Below are positions 12,060 through 22,932 of a stretch of 64,000 nt of DNA, in pieces (the first letter of the stretch is position 1; every line of letters starts with the position of its first letter). A program made the translations under genes and the position numbers. Location: the NCBI GenBank assembly GCA_035222895.1, contig JAVYIG010007436.1, positions 1-64,000 of the forward strand, in the 5' to 3' direction. The stretch is from Strongylocentrotus droebachiensis (Eukaryota > Echinodermata > Echinoidea > Camarodonta > Strongylocentrotidae). The notes below the pieces were generated by a model. It was not told the origin of the DNA and searched no databases. It saw nothing but the letters and a program-made list of their open reading frames with translations.

Positions 12060-12435
12060 GTCAGCCAGCTTCAGTTGTAAATGTTCACTTTTTGTCTTCT
12101 TCCGTCGTCCGTATTAAAACATTTGAAATTTCAACTTTTTCTCAACATTGCATTGCTGGATTTTAACCAAACTTGAAAGGAATCATCCTTCGGCAAGGGA
12201 GCTCTCAATTCGTTCAGATGGGGTACGTACCCCCAAAGAGGAACCTGGGCAGCACCCAAAGTTCCTCAGTGTCATTACTTGCATATTGTCTTCTTCCCAT
12301 GGCTAGATTCTAACCAAAATTTGTAGGAATCATTATGTAGCAAAGGGATATCTTAAGTTTTTGTAAATGGGGTATATGCTCCCAAGGGACCTTGGGGGCA
12401 GTATGCCCTATTTAAATTTCCCAGTATACCAGAAA
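12060..12435. repeat. Two diverged direct repeats
   Basis: gattttaaccaaacttgaaaggaatcat (about 12160) recurs as gattctaaccaaaatttgtaggaatcat (about 12306), each followed by a ggggta(c/t) stretch with ccaa(g/a)g. Ancient tandem repeat. 12436-13500 holds no gene that I can support. Confidence 0.45.
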
Positions 12436-13506
12436 TCCCATCTCCCAAAACGGTTGGACGAAGGATGTGAGACCCCTCATATCATCAGTTCAGAGTGTAA
12501 GGTCTGTCTACCTCTTGTGCTTCCAATTACTTGTCATCTCTTTACCCTTTAATCATCTTCTTCTCTGTATCCTTATTCTATACTCTACATATAATTATTA
12601 TTATTCGACTTTTGTTATTTTTCTACGTAGGGAGACCGTAAAAATTTGATTTCTCAGTTTACCAAGACAATGAATTAGTCGCTTTATATAGCTTCACATC
12701 TTATAGCAGATTTTGCTCAGTATAAATAGTGAGTATCAGTCAGACAATCCAGCTCTTCTTTCTCAATTTTGTTTTCCTGTATGCTTCTTTTTAGCTTCTT
12801 AATGAGATGTGAAAACAAGATGGCTCAGTGGTTTGACAATTCATTTTAAAAAAGAAACTCCTGAATTGTAATATCTTACTATAATGACTGCAAATAAAAA
12901 ATAAAATGGCCCAATCCTTTGTTCCTAAAGTGGGCCGTAAAACAATTGCTGAAAATGAGCCGTCCCTTGGATTAAATATGAACAAACTAGGTAAAACATG
13001 CTATGATCTGTTAGCGAAAAATGAAGTACACACTGTAGGCCTTTTGTATATAAGGCACATGGACAATTTAAAATGTGGGATACACCTGTTCTACTCTACT
13101 ATAACTTCTCTTTAACTACAAACCTCTTTTGTTTCTCTCATTCGAGTTAAGATGCTTTGGGTTTGTCCTGGTCAATCTTTAAAATTTGAGCTTTTATTTC
13201 AATGAATGTTGTTTTATCATAGGCTGTGAATCACATGTACAGACATGCAGTATCTATCTTTAGTCAATGTATACATGATGTGCTACATGCATTATCTATC
13301 TTTTTAATCTGACTCACTTTTTTATACAAGTTTGTTGTCACTCTTAGATACTGTTTTAGTACACAATCAAGTTATTTACCTCATGTCAATTTGTAACCCT
13401 TAATTTTATATTAATGACAGATGTTTTGAAATACCCGTACATTTTGTTCTCCAATATTTCATTCCTTCAAAAGAAGTAACTTGTTCATATTTTTATCTTG
13501 CCCAAT

Positions 13507-13660
13507 TTCTCTCTCTCTCTCTCTCTCTCTCTCACTATTTCACATTCTATCTTTCTTTCTTTTTGTCTCTCTGTATCTGTCTGTCTCTCTCTCTCTCTCT
13601 CTCTTTATGTCTCCCTCCCATATCTCTGTCTCTATCACTATGTCTCTCTGTAGATGCTTG
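13507..13660. repeat. CT microsatellite
   Basis: (TC)n tracts with interspersed tctgtctc. Further CT-rich tracts at 16755-16995 and 17400-17640. All open frames here are compositional. Confidence 0.9.
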
Positions 13661-13872
13661 AGTCTATGAGTACCAGTCTGTGTGGGTGTGAGGAGACCAA
13701 ATCAGAGACTGTATCCAAGCTGAAATACATGGTTTATGATCACTTTGATAACCCTACCATTATCAAAGATTCTATCTTAGATGAAACTAAATATGTGTCA
13801 TGTATTAATTAGGTGATACGTTTGAAATATACTTATCACCTTTTGATTTCGTCAAGATTTTCTTTATTATTA

Positions 13873-15296
13873 GGTGGTCTGTTGAAAACAGATCACCTAT
13901 TGTTTTCGTCAGAATTTTCTTCTTTATTTATTTCTTTATTTATTTATTTATTTATTCTTTATTTTTATTTATTTCTTCACACTTTTTTGTTCACAGGATA
14001 ACTCAAGATCGGTTCAATCAATTTCCTTCAATTTTGGCACAGTCATAGGTCATTGTCATGAGACGTGACAGTAACCTTTTCAAGGTCATCAAGTCTTCAT
14101 GACGTCATCCAGGCGCCATTTTGTGATTTTTTTTTGGTACTTTTTACTCAGGATCATATCTTCATAACGGAAAGACATTTCTCATTCATATTTATCATGA
14201 TTAAGGTCAATGTCCGTCCGGTCAATTTGCGCGCGCAAAAAATAAAAATGCTCTAAATCGTCTCAAATTAATTTTGCATACGTTTCAGGCCATTTTAAGC
14301 GTTTCGCAAAAAAACGCGCACACGCGCATGCGCGCGCGTTTTCACCCGTACTGGTATTTTTCAACATAAAATCGCCAAATTTTCTCTGTCATCATATTTG
14401 GCACATTTGTCCAAGCATTTTGATACCTTGTTCACCTTTTTATGCTCAGTAATAACGGAATGAGCGTCCGTTTAAAAAATTGTCCGTGCGTGCGAGCTCT
14501 TGTAATACATAGCATACATGGGCAAAAACATGCCTATACAAAATCCATTGTAGCGCTTTAGGATGCAAAGTGAATCCAATTTCTTTTTCATATTTTGATA
14601 GAATATGAGTTGGAGATATGATTTCATGTCTCATTTGACCCTCAATTAACTCATGACGTCATCATAATGGCCTCCGAACTCAAAATTTTAATTTGCATAT
14701 TATGACGTCAGCAGATTTTTGGAAAATTGATTGTATCTCTGTAAATATTGATCGATTTTCTTCCAAATTTTGATATGTTGTAGCTGAGACAATTCTCTAC
14801 AAATAAAGTCACGACGTATTTTTCATTTCGACAATGGCATCATGGCGTATTTTTGTGATTAAAGGAGGCATGTCAATTTTCACATTTTGCGTGTATTCTC
14901 TAAGGGACATGACTTTTTCTCAAAACTGGATTCTACATTCTTGTCTTTCACGAGCAATATCTCCGTCGTTTTATCTTCGTTTACGCTGAGCTTTGAGTAT
15001 GTTGTAGCTGAGACAATGAGCTATAATAAGTGTGCCCTTTATTTTTCGATCAGATGCCGGTATCATGCTCATATTTCACTTACAAAGTGGGATTTTAGAA
15101 TTGTATTTTCCGTTTCCGTGTAATCTCTTTTGGAAATATTTTGGTATCGGTAACGCACTTGACTTCCGACCTCGAGGTCCCTGGATCGACTCCAACAATT
15201 TTTTTTCATCAATTTTTTTACTTTTTGACGTGTCAATGATCATGAAAATTGAAGACAGACCACCTAAATCGTCCCCATGACGAATTAAATTTCTAG
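13873..15296. mobile_element. Inner element with ttaggtggtctg / cagaccacctaa ends
   Basis: Starts ttaggtggtctgttg and ends gacagaccacctaa, then tgacgaattaaatttctag, paralleling the outer element's end. A tRNA-like segment lies near its right end. Non-coding, internally repetitive. Confidence 0.55.
15138..15197 (+). repeat. tRNA-like SINE head
   Basis: tatcggtaacgcacttgact and a B-box-like ggatcgactcc are spaced as in a tRNA-derived promoter, but the cloverleaf is incomplete. Likely a SINE-type remnant, not a tRNA gene. Confidence 0.35.
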
Positions 15297-16504
15297 TTTT
15301 TATTTTTATTATTCTTCCTCGAATTTGTTCGCAAGATATCTCAAGACTGAATAAAGTTATTGTCATGAATCTTTCAATGATGATAGATCTTAGTCTAACT
15401 TAGAACTGCATGACTTTTCAAAGACTCAAAGTCATCGTGACGTCATCCAGGCGCCATTTTGTGAAAATGAACTTATGATCATATCTTCATAACAGAAAGT
15501 TATTTCTTATTCATATTCATCAAGATTAAGATGAGTGTCCGTCCGGTCAATTTCAGGTCAATAAATGCGCGCAAAAATGCGCGTACGCGTACTTGCGCGC
15601 GTTAACGCGCGCGTAAAATTTTAAATTGCTCAAAATCATCTTAATTTTTTTTTTGCATACGTTTCAGGTCATATAAGCATTTCATACAAAACATGCATTT
15701 TCGTTCGTCACGGCCGAACGAAAATAAATCCTCCGCAATAATTTTTGACAGAATATTCCTCATATTTTTCCGAACAATTTGATACCATGTTTATCTCTTT
15801 ATCACTTTTAATAACGGAATGAGCGTCCGTTCAAGATAACCGTCCGTACGCGCGATTTTAGTATTACATAGCATATATGGGCAAAAACATGACAATAACA
15901 AGTCCATTGAGATGAATAAGGACTGCCAATTTTGTTTCCATATTTAGATAGAGTATGAGTCGGAGATATGATTTCATATCTCATTTGGCCATTAAGTACA
16001 TCTTGACGTCATCATAATGGCCTTGGAAGTCAAAATACAAAAATGCATATTATGACGTCATTATATTTAGGAAAAATTTAGTGTATTTCTCTCAATATTC
16101 ATCGATTCTCTTCTAGATTGTAATAGTTTGTAGTTGAGGCAATTGTCCACAAGATCAGTGTACACTGATTTTTATTTTAATGATGTCATGATAGTAAAGA
16201 ATTCAATTAAAGGCCACATGTCAGAATTTTCTTAATTTGCGTGTTATGTCTATGGAAGGGGAATTTTGTTCAAATCATGAATCTACATGACATTTATCTT
16301 TGAGCACTATCTAGCTTATTTGTGCTCTATGTTCTCCCAAATTTTGATACGGTGTAGCTAAGAAAATTATCTACAAGATCAACGTACCTCATTTATCCTT
16401 TTGATGACATCATCATAGTGAAAATTTCAATTAATGGCGACATTTCAGAATTTTCTTATTTTGCGTGTTAGGCGACTTTTTCTGAAATCCTGATTCTACA
16501 AATC

Positions 16505-17650
16505 TCTATCAAATACCAGAAGGGGGCGCTATACCACTCTTAATCATGGTCATCAGGGAATTTCAGTATAAACGTTTACATAACATCATATTTTGTAATG
16601 ACAAACTGTATCTTTTTGGATTAACACAATGTATGTTCATTATCGTATTCATGAACATTATCATTATATCATCATCGGCAGTTTCGGCACACTGTCATGA
16701 TTGTAATTCAAGAGCCTAGCTATTTATGCTAGAAATATTGAAGGCATTTTTCTCAATTACATCTCTCCCCTCTCTCTCTCTCTTTTCTCTCTTGCTCTGT
16801 CCCCCTTCACCTAGTCTTGTTCTGCCTCTCTCCTTCTCTTGGTCTCTCTCATCTTCATCTCTCTTGTTCTCTCCCTCTCTCTTACACTTTCACCCTCTCC
16901 CTCTCACTGTTTCCCTTTCTCTCTTCCTCTCTTGACCTGTCTCCTTCTGTCTCTGCCTCTCTCACTTTCTCTACTCTCACCTTCCTCTCTGCATCATGAC
17001 AGCTTGTCTCATGTTATGTATAACAATTTAATCCAAGGAAATTCGAGGCAATTTCTATCTTTTGGCTATTCACTGCCATGCATACTAACAATTGTTTCTA
17101 GATTTAACATCATAAATGTTGGGTTATGGATGGGTATAATATTAATATCTCACTCATATTTTATATTAAATCAGGATTAAATAAATCCCTTTGTACATTT
17201 TGTAATATTTATTTAAAAAAGGTGTTTGAGCTTCTTTAGTATAAGTAAACAGTTTAATCCTCTATCGAAAACCTGAAGGGGGCGCTGTGCCACTTTTAAT
17301 CATGGTCATCATTCTAATATCGTCATCACTTTCAAGATCAGTATTCACAAGAGCTTATTTATGCTAGAAATATGGAAAGCATTGTTCTCAATTGCATCTA
17401 TCTCTCTCCTCTCTCTTGCTCTGTTTCCCTTCTCCTCTCATGTTCTGCCCCTCTCGCTTTTTTGGTCTGTCTCTGCATATATCTATATCTCTCTCTCTCT
17501 CTCTACCCTTTCACCCTCCCCCCCCCCCCCTCTCTCTCTCTGTCTCTCTACTCTTTCACCCTCTCCCTCTCTCTCTCTCTCTCTCTCTTGCCTTGCCTCC
17601 CTCTTATTCTGTTGCTCTGTCTCCCTCTGCTCTACACAGTTGAAACTTGA
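16505..17650. repeat. Diverged tandem duplication with CT tracts
   Basis: gaagggggcgct...ttaatcatggtcatc and tttatgctagaaatat followed by a CT-rich tract occur at 16.5-16.99 and again at 17.27-17.65 kb. Part of the outer element's internal structure. Confidence 0.6.
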
Positions 17651-17872
17651 CTCATGGATAGATCAAAATGGGAGTAGTATTTTATAACGAAATATGAAAT
17701 CGTTAAAATGCGTTCTTCATTATGTTACACATGAGCATAATTACGTATCACCTAATTCGTCAAAGTGACGAATTAAAGTCTAGTTATAATTGTGATTGTT
17801 ATGATCAAATATCGATAATTCTCGGTTTCATTTTTTCTGGGACGCACTGTATAATGTAGGACGTATCATATT

Positions 17873-18037
17873 GGCCCGAATTCACAAAGGAGGTTTGTCG
17901 ACAAACCTCCTTTTGTTTCGACAAACCTCCTTTTGTTTTTTACAAACCAGGTTTGTAAAAAACGCGTCAAAACGCGTCATATGACGTACATAAACCTCGG
18001 TTTGTCGATAAACCTCCTTTGTGAATTCGGGCCAATG
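17873..18037. mobile_element. MITE with ggcccgaattcacaaagg inverted ends, copy 1
   Basis: Perfect foldback ends ggcccgaattcacaaaggag plus inner gtttgtcga inverted motifs and aacgcgtcatatgacg in the middle. Second copy at 44803-44943. 18040-18740 holds nothing recognised. Confidence 0.85.
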
Positions 18038-18739
18038 AGTTTTGGCACAATAATCACTGGGCTCACCCAAGCAGTATAATGCTCAACCGGATCTATGATG
18101 TCGAGCTCGATCAACGAGTTCCCTGATTTGTGTTTCAACCTTCTCACGTGATTTGCTATGTTTCGTTAAAAAAAAAAACGTTTTCAGTTAAATCCAATTA
18201 ATCTCAATATGATATTAAAAATCCCCAAATGAGGGAGTGTAAAACAAGAAACGTTTTGAAGTCACATTTGAAGTCTCATTTATTTGAAACTCCAAATGAA
18301 CTATTATAGTACCAAAGATGATGATATAAATCAAGCCCCGGTATTACATTTGCCGTTTAATTATATTCTTATTAAAATCATAACTTTGATTATTTCAAAG
18401 TGACTTTGAAATGTCGATATCTATAGGTTAAGACAAAGTGGCGCCTAACCGTAAAACGGGTCTTATACTTTACAACAGACATCAATTACCCTTACACTCT
18501 ATCTCTGGTTTTTGTAACAAATGTTTAAGAAAGTAAAACCACTGACGATAAAATGACTCCATTTTAATTTGAAAAATGTTAATCTGCAAACAGAAACAGC
18601 ATATTACTAATTACAATATTAAAGAAGTAGCTATATAGGATGGGCTTTCTTTGATATATACTCATATTTAATATTCACGCAAGCAGATCTGCTAGGTCTG
18701 TAAGCAAAAGTGAGCTTTGTTGAAAATAGCTTGAGATTA

Positions 18740-19935
18740 TCAATTTTTATTTTTTAAAGGAGATCAATTAACTGCTGGCAATTATCGCCCAACATTATAC
18801 CACAAATGCCATCGTAACTCTCAAAGAATAAAATCTATAATTCTCTTTAAAATATCTTGTTACATCATCGAGTTCTTCCTTGACTTCTTGAGGACATTCG
18901 ATACCATTAATTATAAAATACTTTATACAAACTTCCTTACCTTGGCATCAGACAGAATGCATGAGATTGGTTTAAGAGTTGTCTTACTGTTAGAGTACAA
19001 TTTGTAACCGTGAACAAATTAGAATCTTTCACTTAACCTGTTACCTGTGGAGTTCAACAAGGCTAAGTCCTTAGTCCTCTATTATAAATAGTTTATAAAA
19101 AATGATACCTTAGAATTCCAGATGTTCTTCCACTAATTCTCTTTGCTTTTAAGCTTGTGAATGCATTAAAAGTACGAATTTTGTTAAGCCAATAAAAATA
19201 ATTTTAATTTGAAAAGAAGAATTACATGATTTTTCAGGTACTCATTGCGGCATCTGCTTGATCAAATCCTAATAGTTCTGAAAATAGAAAAAGTTTAAAG
19301 TATATTTAGGTCTTACAATAAAAGATTAACAATAAATTACCATGTAATCCACATATTGGTAACGTTTGGAACTCTGCCAAGAGATATTGCAGTCATTAAC
19401 GAACTTAAACAAATTATAATCCTACCGAGTCTGGATTACAGAGTTCTTGGATGGCGAAATGCAGTACAAAAGAGACTTGATGAAATTATGCTGCTCCAGA
19501 AATAATCTTTGGGAATTATATGTAATATTTCCTTTAAAGCACATACTGATAATCGCATTCTGGAGATAACTGACCTTTATCCATCACATTAACATGTATA
19601 TCAATTAATTTAAAACTTGAAATAATATACCTTTTGACTTGAAGAAGTGAAAAATATTACTTCACTTTAATACAATACTGGACAAATTTAATGATTATCA
19701 CTTGCGAAAAAGCAGGACGGTTGTGGATTTTAAGAGTAAAGTAATTCACAGAAAAGATGGAATTCTTTAGCTATAAACAAGCTTTTACTTTAGAGAGTTT
19801 AAATCACTTGTTGGAAACTTTGTACGGAATTCTTACAGATTTAATCTACTCTTTACTTTGTCTATTCTTCAAATCTTTGACTGTACATTGTTTATATCTG
19901 TTCTCATGGGTAACTGTATATGTATATTTCATCTG
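18740..19935 (+). pseudogene. Old non-LTR reverse-transcriptase relic
   Basis: Plus strand, many stops and frameshifts, but conserved words remain in order: GDQLTAGNYRP (18.77 kb), FDTINYKILYTNF (18.90 kb), PVTCGVQQG then VLSPLL (19.04 kb), LPSLDYRVLGWRNAVQKRLD (19.43 kb), ILEITDLYP (19.56 kb). Strongly decayed. No 3' tail recognised. 19950-21510 is AT-rich 3' flank of the receptor with no other feature. Confidence 0.7.
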
Positions 19936-21072
19936 TATATAGTGTACATATATATAAGAAATCATAAAAACATTATATTATAAAAATAAAAAAAATTAAA
20001 ACGAATTATTTGCCTCAGCCTTTTCCATTAAATTAATTAATTTACTGTTATGGACACATCTAAGAAAATACAAGATTAGATATGAAGAACGAAAGCAAGA
20101 TAAGCCTTATCTTCCAAATAAGGCCTCGGCTCTTTCCCCATAGGATAACTATCTTTAAAATAACTACCCATAACAAAATATTACGACCCTGAATATAGCC
20201 TGCAATACAATCAGCTAATATTAATCTTCTAATAAAGGGGGTCATTACAGGGGTTGTTGTCTGGGAATCATAGGAGGAGGTGGGATTCGAGGTGATTAGC
20301 AAAGGATTAGATACCTGTAGGAAATGGTGGAGAGGGTATTTTTTGTAATATAAAACGCTAAACTGAATATATACTATGCATCTTACGATAGTTTCCAAGT
20401 AAATTCAACATTAAAATCAAAGTATTTTGATGCATCTGTATTCCATATATCACATTTTCAATATCTCATGATTATACTGTGCAAATTGATTATGTTTTTC
20501 TTCATATTTTGAAATATTGGACAAGAAAACATTCATTAAAAAAAACCTAACAATTAGCGATATAATTTACCATTAATAAGTTCAGTGAAGACAAAAAGGT
20601 GAACTATTAAATCTAGTCATTTTCCCCACGTAATTGTACAGGTTAATACGATGGGCCTAGTGCATGTACATTTCTTTGGGGATAATTTCTGGGCTCAAAC
20701 ATATTATTTATACCACACCAAGAACGCTTCGCACTATCAAAGATATTTTTGTCGCCTAAAAGCATAACACGTTTTAAAACAAAGAGTCCATAATTATAGT
20801 TTATCCCATCTTTTCAATACTTACTGATAATACAGATTACAGAAATGAATAATATGTTGGGGATTGTTAAGTTACGTAATATATTTATAGGACGGATGTT
20901 AGTTTATAGAACTCAAACATTCCGTCTATGGTATTACTAAATACTACAAATTCTATAGGGTCTATAGGGATAGAGTTTACAACTGTGTAGTAAAAACAAC
21001 AAAATAGAGATCTCTGTCTAATAATGCACAATGCGCGTCAAACAACGATTTCCTCCTTGTTATTTTTTTTTT

Positions 21073-21078
21073 TTTAAT
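21073..21078 (-). promoter_or_regulatory. Candidate poly(A) signal (ATTAAA)
   Basis: ATTAAA on the minus strand about 440 nt after the receptor stop codon, next to a long A tract. Single hexamer match only; the real cleavage site is not determined. Confidence 0.2.
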
Positions 21079-21514
21079 CCGTATATAAGGGGGAATGCTC
21101 TCTAAACAAATCACTCTGGAACACTTTTGAATAAATCATTATGTTAACTGTTGAATCGCTCAATAATGAAATATATACATGTTGGTCATCTTTTTATCCA
21201 AACTTCAGATTTACAAATTTGGTTGTATACATGGAAGTTTTTTTCTCCGAATGGAAATTATAAAAGGGAATTTTACAATTGGATTGATAGCCCAGTCTAA
21301 TTTAGTCAAAATGGTAACTAAAGCAAGTTACCCATGTGATCATCCCTTTGAACATGGTGAAAATATTTTTAAGAATTTACTTTTATGTATCTTCGTTCCA
21401 ATTGCGATGTATTTCATTTCCCATAACACAAATTACTTAAAACTATAATCACACAAACCTAATTGAAATTAGAAGACGTAGGAAATCATCTTCATAAAAG
21501 GTAAGTATTTCCAC

Positions 21515-21784
21515 TCAAGGCTTTACATGAATTGAAACCTCGATGCTCTTCTCTTTCGGTATCTTGCTCATGCTGACAAGGACAACATCAGTTGCTGCTG
21601 ATGAGGCCGTATTCTTAGAGCTATGCGTGCCGCTACTTGATGTGGTAACATCTTGTCTCCTGACTCTTGCTGCAAGACAGGTCAGTCCCAACTGCTTACG
21701 AACCATTGGTTTACGAACACAGTAGAGCAGGAAGATGAACAGTCCTTGAAATGAGTTCAGTACAATGAAGATGGGCTCAAACAC
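21515..21784 (-). CDS. TM7 and cytoplasmic tail, last coding exon
   Basis: 270 nt, 89 aa plus stop at 21517-21515. TM7 VFEPIFIVLNSFQGLFIFLL with the adhesion-GPCR N-S-x-Q-G motif, helix 8 region YCVRKPMVRKQ, then a short tail rich in Ser/Thr (TTSSSGTHSSKNTASS), a plausible phosphorylation and arrestin region. Acceptor TGCTATCCCAG. A second in-frame acceptor 72 nt upstream (exon start 21856) lies in a small tandem duplication. Confidence 0.93.
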   Translation of the reverse strand: MFEPIFIVLNSFQGLFIFLLYCVRKPMVRKQLGLTCLAARVRRQDVTTSSSGTHSSKNTASSAATDVVLVSMSKIPKEKSIEVSIHVKP

Positions 21785-22901
21785 CTGGGATAGCATGGAA
21801 TAAAGATAATCATTACGAAAATGTGGCGGTTGAAACATAAGTATGGGCTCAATCACCTGGGATATAAAGATAATCATTACAAAAATGTGGCGGTTGAAAC
21901 ATAAGTATCATTACATCTTTATAACGGTCCCCTGTTCGAACACTCAACCTCGAGCACATTATAAATTATAAAAGTATATTAGTTTTTATGATATTTCTAA
22001 ACTTTCCCGTTACAGTAAACTATAAACTTTTACCATTTTTACAAAAGAAAATGCGATTACTTTATGCTTCTCTTATGGATATTGTTCTTTCTACTGCACC
22101 TGACTGAATTCTCGGATCATCAGGAAGTATCCAGTGATCCATGTAAGACCAAGCAGAAGGAGGATACAGATTGCATTTTGAACCCGTTCGATGCTCTCTC
22201 TACGTTCCACCTTGGCCTCTCTCTTGACCCGACCAGCGACATTAGAAGACTTCATCAGTTGACGGACGACGAGGACAAAGATGACGACGTTGAACAGGAT
22301 GATGATTGTCATGGGAATAAGGAGACCACCGATTTGAGCCCACAATTGGAGAAAACATCTAGAGGTCCAGTAAAATTAAAATTGAACAAATAAGAGAGAA
22401 AAAATGATATGATTATGTAGAAAGAAAAATGAAAAACATTTGCACTAATTCTACGAAAGATAAACGTTCCCCCAGCGTCAAATTGTAATAATACACTAAT
22501 CTTTGGTCCACCCCAATCATATAACTATTGGGTATTTGGCATCACCAGTGCCTGGCAGGTGAAAAGCGAACTGAATCACTGTAACCCTCGTCTCATCTAA
22601 TCGAGAGTGTGAAGGGGGACCACTACACCGGGGTTTCCCCCATTCAAATACGAATAGTGCGGTTGGTTCTAAACTTGTAAAGTTTGTGACTCTCCTCTAC
22701 AGGAGGTCACCATTTAACATCCAACCCAATGGACGGAGTGTTCTCCAATTAAACAAAGCGTGCGTCTATGAAATAGGGTATAGGGGTAGGACTCGTTAGC
22801 ACACAAGGCAAGCTTCAGTCATCCGCCCCCGGTTTGGACTCGAATTTTGGTACTTCAGGCAGACGCTTTACCGACTGAGCCATTTGTACACAAGTTTTTG
22901 A

Positions 22902-22932
<31 letters not shown>

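Larger units (their letters stand above)
13809..17785. mobile_element. Outer element with ttaggtgata / tatcacctaa ends
   Basis: Begins attaggtgatacg and ends cgtatcacctaat, followed by tgacgaattaaagtctag. Internally repetitive: gacgtcatccaggcgccatt, catatcttcataac and gtccgtccggtcaattt recur in the 14.1 and 15.4 kb halves. No ORF. A smaller element of the same kind lies inside it. Confidence 0.55.

Noticed and set aside
12906..13115. 69-aa open frame beginning MAQSFVPKVG
   Set aside because: Short, no recognised motif, no splice partners, AT-rich surroundings.
15138..15197. Candidate tRNA gene
   Set aside because: B box is present but acceptor and anticodon stems do not pair; also at 32.08 and 22.8 kb. 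Treated as SINE heads.
22064..22393. Acidic 109-aa open frame on the plus strand
   Set aside because: Antisense shadow of the TM5-6 exon of the receptor.
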